A stretch of 64,000 nt of DNA from SAR202 cluster bacterium. GTDB taxonomy: Bacteria; Chloroflexota; Dehalococcoidia; Lucifugimonadales; UBA2962. Positions 47,005-55,492 of the stretch are shown here, one piece after another. The first letter of the stretch is position 1. Each line of letters starts with the position of its first letter. The position numbers and the translations under genes are program-made. The DNA is taken from the NCBI GenBank assembly GCA_022447925.1, contig JAKUTS010000009.1:1-64000 (forward strand). The letters run 5' to 3'. The notes beneath the pieces are model-generated. The model ran no database searches and was not told the DNA's origin. It worked only from the letters and a program-made list of their open reading frames with translations.

Positions 47005-50000
47005 CTATTTGGCCTTAATTGTTACTTGGCTACTGCCCGCATGAATAAGATCAAATGTGACTCCATCATTGCCATTAGAACTTGGTACCTGTATCCCATC
47101 TACTAATACTTCCAACTGTCCAGAAAGGAGAGTGTTTGGTATTGATACCGTGGTGGATGAGTTAGTTCCCTTAGGGCCACCGGCCATAAAGCTGAGTTCT
47201 TTGGAATTTGTGTTAAATGTCATTTCAAATATATGGGACTGTGAAGTCACTTCTATGCTCTCCACTCTGCCGTCAACTTTTATCGCAAATTCATAAACTA
47301 GACTAATTAGAGGAGTTAAAATTGCTCTGTACAGTAGGCGCTCCGAGTTTTTATCCCTGTCATTTCTGGAAGTTTTAACCGCAACAAAAATTACCTTTCC
47401 AGTTGAATCAATTTCAAGAGTTCGGTCTTGTGCAAATGTGCCTCCGTACTCGGAATGTCCCGTTTGCGTACGATCCAAAAGTAATTTTCCGAACAATTTT
47501 TCTTGAGCGGAAAGTGGCTTGGATGAAGGCTCAAGTAAAGGTAATCCTAAGTTTACAGAGTACCAATTTTTACCAGCATTTTGTGTTCTGTATATATCGT
47601 CTGCGGTTATTGCATAAAGAACATTTGGGTTAATCGGATCAATAGCCATGTCAATTACTGCGCCCTTGGGTATACCTGTTGAGGACTTATCCCATTTTTG
47701 ACCTCCATTAGCCGATTTATATATACCACTTTCTGTGGCCGCATACAGTATTTCAGGGTCGATTGGGTCCATTTGTAGATCGTTTGTAAATTCATCTAGG
47801 CCGTCATTAATTTCAAACCAAGACTCTGCGCCATTAGTTGTTTTATATATACCTATAGCGGTTGTGGTTTCATGAAGGCTTGTCATCGCATAGGCAATGT
47901 CAGGGTTTGTTGGATGTACAATTATGGAGTTAATTGATGTCTTTGTTTCAATAGGAAATCCATTAGACATTTCTTTAAAGGATTTACCTGCATCCGATGA
48001 TTTAAATATATGCGCTCCATCAAGATTGAAAGTCAAGTCAGGATATACCGAATCGTGTACTGAACCTACATATATAACGTCTGAATTACTTGGTGCTACA
48101 GCTACTCCGTGCAAGTGGAAATCAGCGGCGCCTTCCAGGCGCAATCCTAAGTTGTAAGTTTCCTCACTTAGTCCAGCTTCAATTTCGTGAGTCAATACAT
48201 ACCAGCTTGCACCGAAATCCGTACTGGCAGTTAACTCTCCGGTTCGTAGCCATCCTGTGGTATAGATCACATATGGAAAATCATATGTGAAGGCATATAC
48301 CATTGGATAATGAGAGGTGATTGATGGGGAAAACCACCAACTGTCTCCAGCATCAGGGGAAAAGAAATTGCCTCGTCCAGACTCACCTCCGACCCAGAGA
48401 TTGAATGGGACAATTGGATGATTTCCCATTTGTGCTATCTTCGCTTCGTATATACCCTTGTCACTTCTATACCAAGTTTTTCCACCATCTATACTTTTGT
48501 ATAAGCCTTCCCCTTTATGCATTCCTCTATTCTTGTGTTTGGGATGTGTTGTATATACTTCAGTGGCAGTGCCAATGAAAACGATATTTTCATCAGTTGG
48601 ATCAATTGCTACAGGCGTTAGGAATTTGTATGCCAATCCTTCACTTATATCGGTCCAGGATTTGCCTGAATCATTGCTTCTAAAAATTCCATCATGACTA
48701 GTTACATAAGCAACATTGCCATTGCTAGGTGCGAAATGAACGTGGTGTAACTTGAGAGAATTTAGTCCGTTGTTAATTCTTTCCCAGGTTAATCCACCGT
48801 CAGAACTACGGAACATTCCTTCGTTTGTTGAAGCAGCCAATATGATGTTTGGGTTATTCGGGTGAATATCCAGACCCATCACTTTTGGAGGGTTGTTTTC
48901 ATTGAGGTTTTTCTTGCTGTTAGCGACTTCTTCAAGATACGAAATCACGTTGCCGCTCCATGTCACTCCATCATCACGTGTGTATTGGACACCTCCATCC
49001 CCTGCAACCCATATCACTTCAGGGTTATCTGGCATCACAACAATTGCATCGATAGCAGAGCATGTTGAACAGGTGCCTGTCTTGGTCCAAGTTTTGCCAG
49101 AATCTATGCTTTTATATAGATCAGAAGGTTCAGCTGGCCATATATCTCCTCGTGTATCGCCAGACTGAAGAGCGGCAGCATATACGATATTAGGCTGCTG
49201 GGAAGAAAATTGTATTGCTGTGAAAGGTATAACATTGCCTTGATCGGCAGTAAAACCAACTACTGATTCCCATGATTCTCCGCCATCAAAGGTGGCTTGG
49301 ACGGACCATTCCAAATTTGTATAAATAGCAATATCTTTATCAACTGGACTTAGTGCTAATGAACCAACGTGGCCTGTCACATGAACTAGGTCCCAATTGG
49401 CACCAGCATCCGTGCTCCGGTACATAGTCATATCATTAGAATCGACACCTGCATACATGATATTTGAATCAACAGGTGAGATTTTGATTTCCACGAATTC
49501 GCCTGCCTGTACGTCTGACACCTTCTCCCACTTTAATTCAGAACATTGTTCTCCTTCATAAATCTGGCAACTATCAAAAGGTTGCTCATATTTAGCGACT
49601 GGTAGGGTTACATTATTTAGGTCAGCAGCGACAACGCCGTTTGGAAGTTGTGCTGGAGGCACGTTACAGTCTGGTGTTTTAGGTAAGCCACTTTCATCTT
49701 TCTGATCTCCGCTGCATTCCCATTCTTCATCGTCGTATCTGCGTTTATCATCATCTTCAGGTCTATCTTCATTGCGACGTCTGTCATCATCTTCAGGTCT
49801 TTCATCACCGGCACGTCTGTCATCATCTTCAGGTCTTTCGTCATTACGCGTTCTATCATCATCCCCACCTCTGTCCTCTTCAAAATCATTTTCCATTTCA
49901 GGCTTGCCGAGCTTACAGTGCTGGATACTCGTGAGTTCTGCTTGATCTATTTTCGCATCAAAATAGACAATATCGTCTGTTCTCGGTCTACCTAAAACTT

Positions 50001-50277
50001 TAATCATACAGTTGGGATCATATGTGCTCTCACTAATTTCTTCAGTCACTTCACTTTGATCAACTGTGTCTATAGGATCTATTTCATTGGAAACAGGAGA
50101 TGCTGTATTTGTCGGTCTTGGAGTTGGATCTGCAGACTGCTGTGCTGTTGCCGTGGGCTCTGTAATTGACTCTATTTGTTCTTTTGGTTGTGTTTCGATT
50201 GCAATCGGTTTAGATTCTGCACAACTTAATGCGAGAATTGACAATATTATTAAGAGTTTAATTAAGAGATTTTTCAC
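47005..50277 (-). CDS. Large BNR/Asp-box repeat lipoprotein
   Basis: A 1090-residue exported protein. A lipoprotein signal ends at Cys19 (LSILALSCAE), and a Pro/Thr-rich spacer follows. Residues about 132-187 are a charged Asp/Glu/Arg repeat. Residues about 240-940 hold some eleven Asp-box motifs of the S-x-D-x-G-x-x-W kind (for example RSSDGGLTWERI, KSIDGGKTWYRS) arranged as one or two beta-propellers of the sortilin/YCF48 type. The last 150 residues form a beta-sandwich-like tail. It starts at a GTG. Asp-box propellers bind or hydrolyse glycans or serve as binding scaffolds; no catalytic set was recognised. Confidence 0.82.
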   Translation of the reverse strand: MKNLLIKLLIILSILALSCAESKPIAIETQPKEQIESITEPTATAQQSADPTPRPTNTASPVSNEIDPIDTVDQSEVTEEISESTYDPNCMIKVLGRPRTDDIVYFDAKIDQAELTSIQHCKLGKPEMENDFEEDRGGDDDRTRNDERPEDDDRRAGDERPEDDDRRRNEDRPEDDDKRRYDDEEWECSGDQKDESGLPKTPDCNVPPAQLPNGVVAADLNNVTLPVAKYEQPFDSCQIYEGEQCSELKWEKVSDVQAGEFVEIKISPVDSNIMYAGVDSNDMTMYRSTDAGANWDLVHVTGHVGSLALSPVDKDIAIYTNLEWSVQATFDGGESWESVVGFTADQGNVIPFTAIQFSSQQPNIVYAAALQSGDTRGDIWPAEPSDLYKSIDSGKTWTKTGTCSTCSAIDAIVVMPDNPEVIWVAGDGGVQYTRDDGVTWSGNVISYLEEVANSKKNLNENNPPKVMGLDIHPNNPNIILAASTNEGMFRSSDGGLTWERINNGLNSLKLHHVHFAPSNGNVAYVTSHDGIFRSNDSGKSWTDISEGLAYKFLTPVAIDPTDENIVFIGTATEVYTTHPKHKNRGMHKGEGLYKSIDGGKTWYRSDKGIYEAKIAQMGNHPIVPFNLWVGGESGRGNFFSPDAGDSWWFSPSITSHYPMVYAFTYDFPYVIYTTGWLRTGELTASTDFGASWYVLTHEIEAGLSEETYNLGLRLEGAADFHLHGVAVAPSNSDVIYVGSVHDSVYPDLTFNLDGAHIFKSSDAGKSFKEMSNGFPIETKTSINSIIVHPTNPDIAYAMTSLHETTTAIGIYKTTNGAESWFEINDGLDEFTNDLQMDPIDPEILYAATESGIYKSANGGQKWDKSSTGIPKGAVIDMAIDPINPNVLYAITADDIYRTQNAGKNWYSVNLGLPLLEPSSKPLSAQEKLFGKLLLDRTQTGHSEYGGTFAQDRTLEIDSTGKVIFVAVKTSRNDRDKNSERLLYRAILTPLISLVYEFAIKVDGRVESIEVTSQSHIFEMTFNTNSKELSFMAGGPKGTNSSTTVSIPNTLLSGQLEVLVDGIQVPSSNGNDGVTFDLIHAGSSQVTIKAK
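49748..49880. repeat. 36-bp in-frame tandem repeat
   Basis: The core TCATCATCTTCAGGTCT recurs at 49748, 49784 and 49820, with a partial copy at 49856, a strict 36-bp period. On the coding (minus) strand each unit encodes 12 residues like R-x-x-x-E/D-R-P-E-D-D-D. The array makes a highly charged linker in the BNR lipoprotein and is a likely length-variable site. Confidence 0.85.
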
Positions 50278-50377
50278 TACGAGATATTATCACCGAAACA
50301 AACTGGTAGCCATTCAGAGTCGTTTATCAGTTTAATTATGAAAGGCTCGCACCGAATCATGAGAACAGCCATCTTGC

Positions 50378-50689
50378 TTACCACCCAAAAGTTTTCAAAT
50401 CGACCCTTCCGCTATTATCAAATTCTACTCCTTCAGCCATAAGTAATTTTCTTTGTAGTATCACATCGTTTGGTTGTCTGCTACTGATTTTCCCATCGCG
50501 ATTAATCACTCGATGCCATGGTGTATTTTGATCAGCTTCTGTCAGGCTTGCAAGAGCAAATCCGACCACTCTTGCGCTAGATATAGGCACCAGTTGTGCT
50601 ACTTGTCCATATGTTGCTACTTGCCCATAAGGTATCGAATTAACTATTTGGTATATTTTCTTGAAAATACCAGATGGTTTTTGTGACAT
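50378..50689 (-). CDS. Alkyltransferase-like (ATL) DNA-repair protein
   Basis: The 103-residue protein has the MGMT fold: IPYGQVATYGQVAQL, the arginine-finger helix ARVVGFALAS and TPWHRVINRDGKIS. The catalytic Cys of PCHRV is replaced by Trp (PWHRV), the hallmark of ATL proteins, which bind O6-alkylguanine without repairing it and hand it to nucleotide excision repair. A TTG at 50725, directly after the ABC ATPase stop, would add 12 residues; the ATG at 50689 is my choice on family length. Confidence 0.85.
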   Translation of the reverse strand: MSQKPSGIFKKIYQIVNSIPYGQVATYGQVAQLVPISSARVVGFALASLTEADQNTPWHRVINRDGKISSRQPNDVILQRKLLMAEGVEFDNSGRVDLKTFGW

Positions 50690-50725
50690 CTGGATACCAT
50701 AACCGTGTTTATGTAAAGGGTGCAA

Positions 50726-51385
50726 TTAATCTACAAGTTTGTTCATCTTATTTTTAGTTAATTCCGTTGTTGGGCCAGAAAAAGAAACACGCCCTTTACT
50801 TAAAACGATCAAACTATCGCTATATTTCCTAGCCATATCAATATCATGAGTTATGACTAATAAGGTTTTGCCCATATCACATATATCTTTGAGCAAAGAA
50901 TAAAATGTTTCTCTAGAATCTGAATCTATGGATGATAATGGTTCGTCCATGATAATTACGTCTTTACCTTGAGCTAGAGCAAAAACCAACCAGGCCCTTT
51001 GTTTTTCGCCGGTTGAGATATCAGTGAAAGATGATTTTGAAATTGATGAAATTCCGCAAGTGTCAAGCAAGCTTTCTAAAACTACATCTTTATCAACTTC
51101 ATTACTATTTTTGTAAAAACCTAGTTTGCATATTTCTTCAACAGTGAGGAATGGAGGATCTTCTATATCTTGGGGCAAATAACAGATTTCAGTGGCATCT
51201 ATATTTGAAATAGTTCCTTGGTAATCTGTGATTTCGCCAACTATAGATTTAACTAAAGTCGATTTACCAGATCCATTTGGTCCAACTAAGCAGGTAAACT
51301 CATCATTGCTAACATTACAAGACACTTTGTCCAAAATCATAGTTTCATTTATCTGTATAGATATCTCTTTTATTTCTATGTTCAT
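50726..51385 (-). CDS. ABC transporter ATPase of a FecCD-type importer
   Basis: The 219-residue ATPase has Walker A GPNGSGKST (about 35-43), a variant signature ISTGEKQRAWLVFALAQ, Walker B VIIMDEPLSSID and the switch His in LLVITHD. It is of the iron-siderophore/cobalamin importer class. It overlaps the permease gene by 4 bp, so ATPase, permease and binding protein form one importer. It is followed directly by the ATL gene. Confidence 0.9.
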   Translation of the reverse strand: MNIEIKEISIQINETMILDKVSCNVSNDEFTCLVGPNGSGKSTLVKSIVGEITDYQGTISNIDATEICYLPQDIEDPPFLTVEEICKLGFYKNSNEVDKDVVLESLLDTCGISSISKSSFTDISTGEKQRAWLVFALAQGKDVIIMDEPLSSIDSDSRETFYSLLKDICDMGKTLLVITHDIDMARKYSDSLIVLSKGRVSFSGPTTELTKNKMNKLVD

Positions 51386-52353
51386 CGTATTCTCAAAGCT
51401 AAATACATCATTAGTGGTGCGCCAATTACAGTAGTTGCCATTCCAACTGGTAATTCTGTAGGTGAAAACAGTAACCTTGCGAATTGGTCAGACAGCATTG
51501 TCAGTATTCCGCCTGTTATTATCGACCCGATAAATAATTGGACGGGAACATTTCCAAATAAGCGACGGCTAATATGCGGGGAAATCAAGCCAACAAATCC
51601 AATTATCCCACCCCCATACACGGAAGCTGCGGTCAGTATTCCAGCCAGTATCATACTTAATAACCTCAGCCTGTTAGGGTTAACTCCCAAAGATTTGGAT
51701 AGTGTGTCTCCAAGAATAATAGGTTGAAATTGCCTCGATAGTACAAGGGCAATAGTTGAGCAGATGACAAAGGTTATTAGAACGTAATAAAAAATCGTCC
51801 AGTTACTATAAGCAAAAGAACCAGCCACCAATCCAAGTACCTGAATTGAGAAAATACTGCCATGAGAAATTACAGCCGTGCTTATAGCTATTGTTAGAGC
51901 TCCTAATGCTATACCCATGATAGCAAGCCTGGTTGGAGTTAAGTTACGTTCAGAAATTAGCCTCACCAAAATAATAGAAACAAAGATTGAGAAACCGATT
52001 GCACCTATGAAAATAAGAGGTTCCTGAGTTGTTATAAGGCCTGCAGCACTACATGCGAGAAAAATAGCTGCTGCGCCTCCGATACCGAAAAGATTAGGGT
52101 CTCCTAAAGGGCTTCTAGAGGATAGTTGAATAAGTGCTCCAGCTAATCCTAAGCATCCACCAACTATAAAGCTAACAGCTATACGCGGAATCCGAATGTT
52201 CCACATAATAGTGTTAACTACAGTGTCTTCGGATCCAAAAATACCATTTATAGCATCTTTGAACCCGTAATTAGAGGGGCCCAAAAAGAGCCCCGCTAAT
52301 ACTAAAGCAAAAATAATTACGCCTAAGGTTGAATATCTTAGGGCGTAGGTCAT
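51382..52353 (-). CDS. FecCD-family ABC permease
   Basis: The 323-residue permease has about ten helices with BtuC/FecCD marks: IRIPRIAVSFIVGGCLGLAGALIQ, RSPLGDPNLFGIGGAA, LGVNPNRLRLLSMIL and IGFVGLISPHISRRLFG, the last being the ATPase-contact loop. Members carry iron-siderophores, haem or vitamin B12. The gap to the binding-protein gene is 1 bp. Confidence 0.92.
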   Translation of the reverse strand: MTYALRYSTLGVIIFALVLAGLFLGPSNYGFKDAINGIFGSEDTVVNTIMWNIRIPRIAVSFIVGGCLGLAGALIQLSSRSPLGDPNLFGIGGAAAIFLACSAAGLITTQEPLIFIGAIGFSIFVSIILVRLISERNLTPTRLAIMGIALGALTIAISTAVISHGSIFSIQVLGLVAGSFAYSNWTIFYYVLITFVICSTIALVLSRQFQPIILGDTLSKSLGVNPNRLRLLSMILAGILTAASVYGGGIIGFVGLISPHISRRLFGNVPVQLFIGSIITGGILTMLSDQFARLLFSPTELPVGMATTVIGAPLMMYLALRIR

Positions 52354-52354
52354 G

Positions 52355-53446
52355 TTATTGCATGGAATCCAAAGCCGACTTTAGAAATTCAACTGCTTCG
52401 ACTATACGTGGTCCTGGAGCTTGTAGAAATAGATCTACATCTGCTTCTATTATGCTGCCAGTTTGTATGGCCTTAAGTCCAGCAAATGGAGGAATCATAG
52501 TTATCAATGACGATAATCTAGGCGCAGGTTCGGGAGCCGGGGTGATAGTTATGATGACATCTGGGTTAGCCATCAAAACTGCCTCTGGACTCATCAGTGC
52601 AAATCCAGGGTATGGCCCTGAGTTTGAAAGGTCTGAAGCCTTGTTTTCCATTCCTATAACTGCAGCAACCAGACCTGTGTATGAGGATGGTAGTGCGGCA
52701 TATAAGTTTTGGTCTGGGTCAGATATTAAGATCAAAACGCTACGGCCGTCATCAGTTCCAGCTGCTGTTAGCCTGTCCTTGATATCCGTAGTAGCTTTAT
52801 TTGCAATTTCTTCTGTGCCGAATATGATGCCGAGATTTGTAATGCCACCCATTACGTCCTCTACACTCTCAGCTTTCACAGCAAACACATTAAGTCCAAC
52901 AGCGCCTAAAATTTCTACAAAACGAGCCTGTGTTATTGCCTCAATTACCACTAGGTCAGGGCGACTGCCGATTATGGTTTCTACAGAGGGATTATACGCA
53001 CTTCCCACGTCAGGTAGTGATAATGCTGCCTCGGGGTGGGTTGATGCACGATCTCTTAAAACAGACTTTCCACCAGAGGCATATACCATTTCTGTTGCGG
53101 TGGGGCTAATAGTTGCCACGTTTGTTGGAATAGACTCAAAAGTAAGCTCTCTTCCTAGGGCATCAATCACAACAATTTTTTCAGATGCTGGTTCAGGTGT
53201 CGGAGTTATGACTACGATTTTTTCCGTCTCTACTTCGACTACCTTTTCAACTTCTACAATTACTTCTTTCTCAACAACCTTTTCAATTTCTACCTCCACC
53301 TCTTTCACTACTTCTTTTGCGACTTCTACAATTTTCTCTTCGATAATTACTTCTGGTTCAACTGAACAAGCCATAGCAAATATTAAAAGAGACATAATGC
53401 AAAAACCGGCGATAAGTAACGGCTTGGAATACATATTTTTGGCCAA
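52355..53446 (-). CDS. ABC substrate-binding lipoprotein with Val/Glu/Lys coil linker
   Basis: A 363-residue lipoprotein (lipobox Cys27 in IFAMACSVE). Residues about 33-80 are an almost pure Val/Glu/Lys segment, predicted to be a long helix or coil spacing the binding domain off the membrane. The rest is a type III cluster A (BtuF/FepB-like) domain: ALGRELTFESIPTNVATISP, DLVVIEAI, SPEAVLMANPDVIITITPAPEPAP. The TTG at 53446 has AAGGAG six bases upstream. Cobalamin or Fe-siderophore is the likely cargo; a cobalamin riboswitch was not found. Confidence 0.9.
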   Translation of the reverse strand: MAKNMYSKPLLIAGFCIMSLLIFAMACSVEPEVIIEEKIVEVAKEVVKEVEVEIEKVVEKEVIVEVEKVVEVETEKIVVITPTPEPASEKIVVIDALGRELTFESIPTNVATISPTATEMVYASGGKSVLRDRASTHPEAALSLPDVGSAYNPSVETIIGSRPDLVVIEAITQARFVEILGAVGLNVFAVKAESVEDVMGGITNLGIIFGTEEIANKATTDIKDRLTAAGTDDGRSVLILISDPDQNLYAALPSSYTGLVAAVIGMENKASDLSNSGPYPGFALMSPEAVLMANPDVIITITPAPEPAPRLSSLITMIPPFAGLKAIQTGSIIEADVDLFLQAPGPRIVEAVEFLKSALDSMQ

Positions 53447-53510
53447 CTTAAACTCCTTAAGTTAATTAAATTTTTTCCAGCCAGCTATTTTTCAATTTAT
53501 TGAACTCCGC

Positions 53511-53539
53511 AGTTTAATAAATTGTAAGCTCACTAACAA
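53511..53539 (-). promoter_or_regulatory. Promoter candidate for the FecCD-type ABC operon
   Basis: On the minus strand TTGTTA (53539-53534) and TAAACT (53516-53511) are 17 bases apart, about 65 bp before the TTG of the binding-protein gene. Confidence 0.4.
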
Positions 53540-53584
53540 AATCCAAAAAACGGAGGATATTTGAGTGAATATGCTTAATTACAA

Positions 53585-53607
53585 AAACTAAAGATGATTT
53601 TTAGTTT
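53585..53607. promoter_or_regulatory. Perfect inverted repeat in the ABC/microprotein gap
   Basis: AAACTAAA and TTTAGTTT make a perfect 8-bp inverted repeat with a 7-base loop in the 326-bp divergent gap 53447-53772. It lies about 45 bp upstream of the ABC promoter candidate and could be an operator. A TATACT -10-like sequence at 53735-53740 may serve the microprotein. Nothing else is recognised in the gap. Confidence 0.4.
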
Positions 53608-53772
53608 CTGCTCTCCATACAACATAATTTATTATATTGTGAAACAATTAACAATGCTTCAAGCAATGTTTTTATTTGTGATATTGAATTAATTCACGAC
53701 TTTAGTTTAAATGGCTCATATCATCAGGTTTGTATATACTGCGAGTGTGAGCAGCAAAATAAGGAGTTAATT

Positions 53773-53850
53773 ATGTCATCAGAAAAGCCAAAATGTGATA
53801 ATCCTAATTGCACATGCGATCCCTGTGAATGCGATCCATGTGAATGTTAA
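53773..53850 (+). CDS. Cys-rich microprotein, metallothionein-like candidate (25 aa)
   Basis: An ATG at 53773 with AAGGAG six bases upstream opens a 25-residue frame ending in TAA. Seven residues are cysteine: after M-S-S-E-K-P-K come CDNPNCTC and then DPCEC twice. The Cys-x-Cys and Cys-x-x-Cys spacing is typical of metal-thiolate peptides and resembles the N-terminal motif of cyanobacterial SmtA metallothionein. It is probably cytoplasmic. The DPCEC pair comes from a 15-bp tandem duplication. The phosphotriesterase-like gene starts 43 bp downstream with its own AAGGAG, so they may form an operon. It is too short for standard gene finders; translation is inferred. Confidence 0.65.
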   Translation: MSSEKPKCDNPNCTCDPCECDPCEC

Positions 53851-53893
53851 AACCGATATAGATAAATCTAGAGTCGATTGAAAGGAGCTTACC

Positions 53894-54952
53894 GTGTCAA
53901 AGTCAGAGAGGACAGGGAAGATACAAACTGTATTAGGATTAATAGAGCCAGATGATCTTGGGGTTACGTTGGCTCATGAGCATTCATTGATTGATATGGA
54001 AATATACCTAAGTATGCCTGAAGAAGCTACTGAGCGCTGGTATGTTGATCAGCCAGTGACCATGGAGATTTTAGGTGGATTAATGAAACGCCTTTTTCAT
54101 AACAAAGATGTTGTGAAATTAATTGACGAAAAGCACCAGGCCGAGGAGTTGTATAAATATTATCTTTCTGGTGGTAATTCTTTAGTAGATACTACTTCAA
54201 TCGGCATTGCTAGAGATCCGTTGGCACTAACCAGAATGTCCAGGGCTACAGGCCTTAATATAGTAATGGGAGCATCATACTATGTTCCGCTTTCTTACAC
54301 TGATGAAATTCACGAAAAATCGGAACAAGATATCACAGATTCGATAATTAAAGATGTAACTGTGGGCGTTAAAGAAACTGGAGTCAAATCAGGTATTATA
54401 GGAGAGATAGGTAATTTTTGGCCGACAAACGAGACTTCGAGAAAGATTCTTAGGGCTTCCGCCCATGCTTCAGTTGAGACTGGTGCGGCAATTTCTATTC
54501 ACCCTGGAGGACATCCAGACGCACTTTTACAACATTTAAATGATGTAATGGAAGCTGGTGCCGATCCAACCCGGGTAATTATGGGACACTTAGACGTATT
54601 TCGTTATTCACCGGAAGTAGTTAAGGAAATTGCTGAAACTGGTGCTACCCTTGAGTTTGATCGTTTTGGCAGTGAAAACACTAACTTTGCAGAAGGTGGC
54701 CTTGATATAGACTTTCCGTCGGACGTGCAGCGTATAGAGCGTATAGAGCAATTAATAGATTGGGGATATGAGGATCAAATTGTTGTTGCCCAAGATGTAT
54801 GTCTTAAAACCGACTTGGTGTCCCATGGTGGGGGAGGCTATGTTCATATTCTTGACAGTATTATTCCACGAATGCGAAGACGTGGATTCTCAAGCGAAAC
54901 TATCGATAAAATTTTGATTGAAAATCCGAAACGGGTATTAACCTTTAAGTAA
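53894..54952 (+). CDS. Phosphotriesterase-family metallohydrolase
   Basis: The 352-residue enzyme has the binuclear-metal ligands of the PTE family in order: His28 and His30 in LAHEH, Glu171 in IIGEIG (the bridging position, Glu where PTE has carboxylated Lys, as in the PHP subgroup), His203 in ISIHPGGH, His232 in IMGHLD and Asp301 in VAQDVCLK. The GTG start has AAGGAG upstream. Natural substrates of this subgroup are often lactones or unknown esters. It lies next to the Cys-rich microprotein. Confidence 0.9.
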   Translation: MSKSERTGKIQTVLGLIEPDDLGVTLAHEHSLIDMEIYLSMPEEATERWYVDQPVTMEILGGLMKRLFHNKDVVKLIDEKHQAEELYKYYLSGGNSLVDTTSIGIARDPLALTRMSRATGLNIVMGASYYVPLSYTDEIHEKSEQDITDSIIKDVTVGVKETGVKSGIIGEIGNFWPTNETSRKILRASAHASVETGAAISIHPGGHPDALLQHLNDVMEAGADPTRVIMGHLDVFRYSPEVVKEIAETGATLEFDRFGSENTNFAEGGLDIDFPSDVQRIERIEQLIDWGYEDQIVVAQDVCLKTDLVSHGGGGYVHILDSIIPRMRRRGFSSETIDKILIENPKRVLTFK

Positions 54953-54975
54953 GGAACCGTTATTTGGAGAGGTGT

Positions 54976-55482
54976 ATGACACCTTTATTTGAAATTATTG
55001 ATGTTGAAATATTGCTTTGCTGGCGACATGAGTCATTGGAATATTGGGGCAATTTTGGCGAGTCTTCGTCAAAAATTGTTTATGGCAGACGGCACAAATC
55101 TAATATTTTTACAGCGGTTAAAAATAAGATCCAATTCGGTACTGCAGAGTTGAATGCAAATTCCAAATCAATTGAATTAGAAGATGAACTGGAAACATGG
55201 TCCAAAATATACCCCGAATGGTTTGACAGGCCTGACTGGGATGACTTGGGAGTGCGAGGAACTATAGACCATAGGATTCAGGCGCTAATTAATAAAGGCT
55301 TTATCGAAAAAGTGCCGAGAGTAATGATGGGGCACAGTAGGGATATGTACAGGATGGATTTAGAAGAACTTACTGTGGCTGAATGGGAAATATTGAATGA
55401 GATAGGCGATCTAGAACCTAAACTTGATTTTTCAGTTCCCAATCTTAATAGATTCAATAAGGCTCTTCGGGTCAAAGATTAA
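54976..55482 (+). CDS. Hypothetical protein
   Basis: A 168-residue soluble protein I do not recognise. It is rich in charged and aromatic residues (RHESLEYWGNFGE, WSKIYPEWFDRPDWDD). A helical region (DHRIQALINKGFIEKVPR then LTVAEWEILNEIG) could be winged-helix-like, but no fold is certain. I chose the ATG at 54976 with GGAGAGG just upstream over a TTG at 54964. It lies 23 bp after the phosphotriesterase gene, so it probably works with it. It ends 10 bp from the convergent SDR gene. Confidence 0.7.
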   Translation: MTPLFEIIDVEILLCWRHESLEYWGNFGESSSKIVYGRRHKSNIFTAVKNKIQFGTAELNANSKSIELEDELETWSKIYPEWFDRPDWDDLGVRGTIDHRIQALINKGFIEKVPRVMMGHSRDMYRMDLEELTVAEWEILNEIGDLEPKLDFSVPNLNRFNKALRVKD

Positions 55483-55492
55483 TAATTTAGTA

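Noticed and set aside
49617-49889. Met/Lys-rich minus-strand ORF in the BNR repeat region
   Set aside because: It is another frame of the 36-bp tandem repeat inside the lipoprotein gene.
53447-53772. Cobalamin riboswitch before the FecCD importer
   Set aside because: No B12-box (GCCACTG) or the expected long folded leader is visible on either strand.
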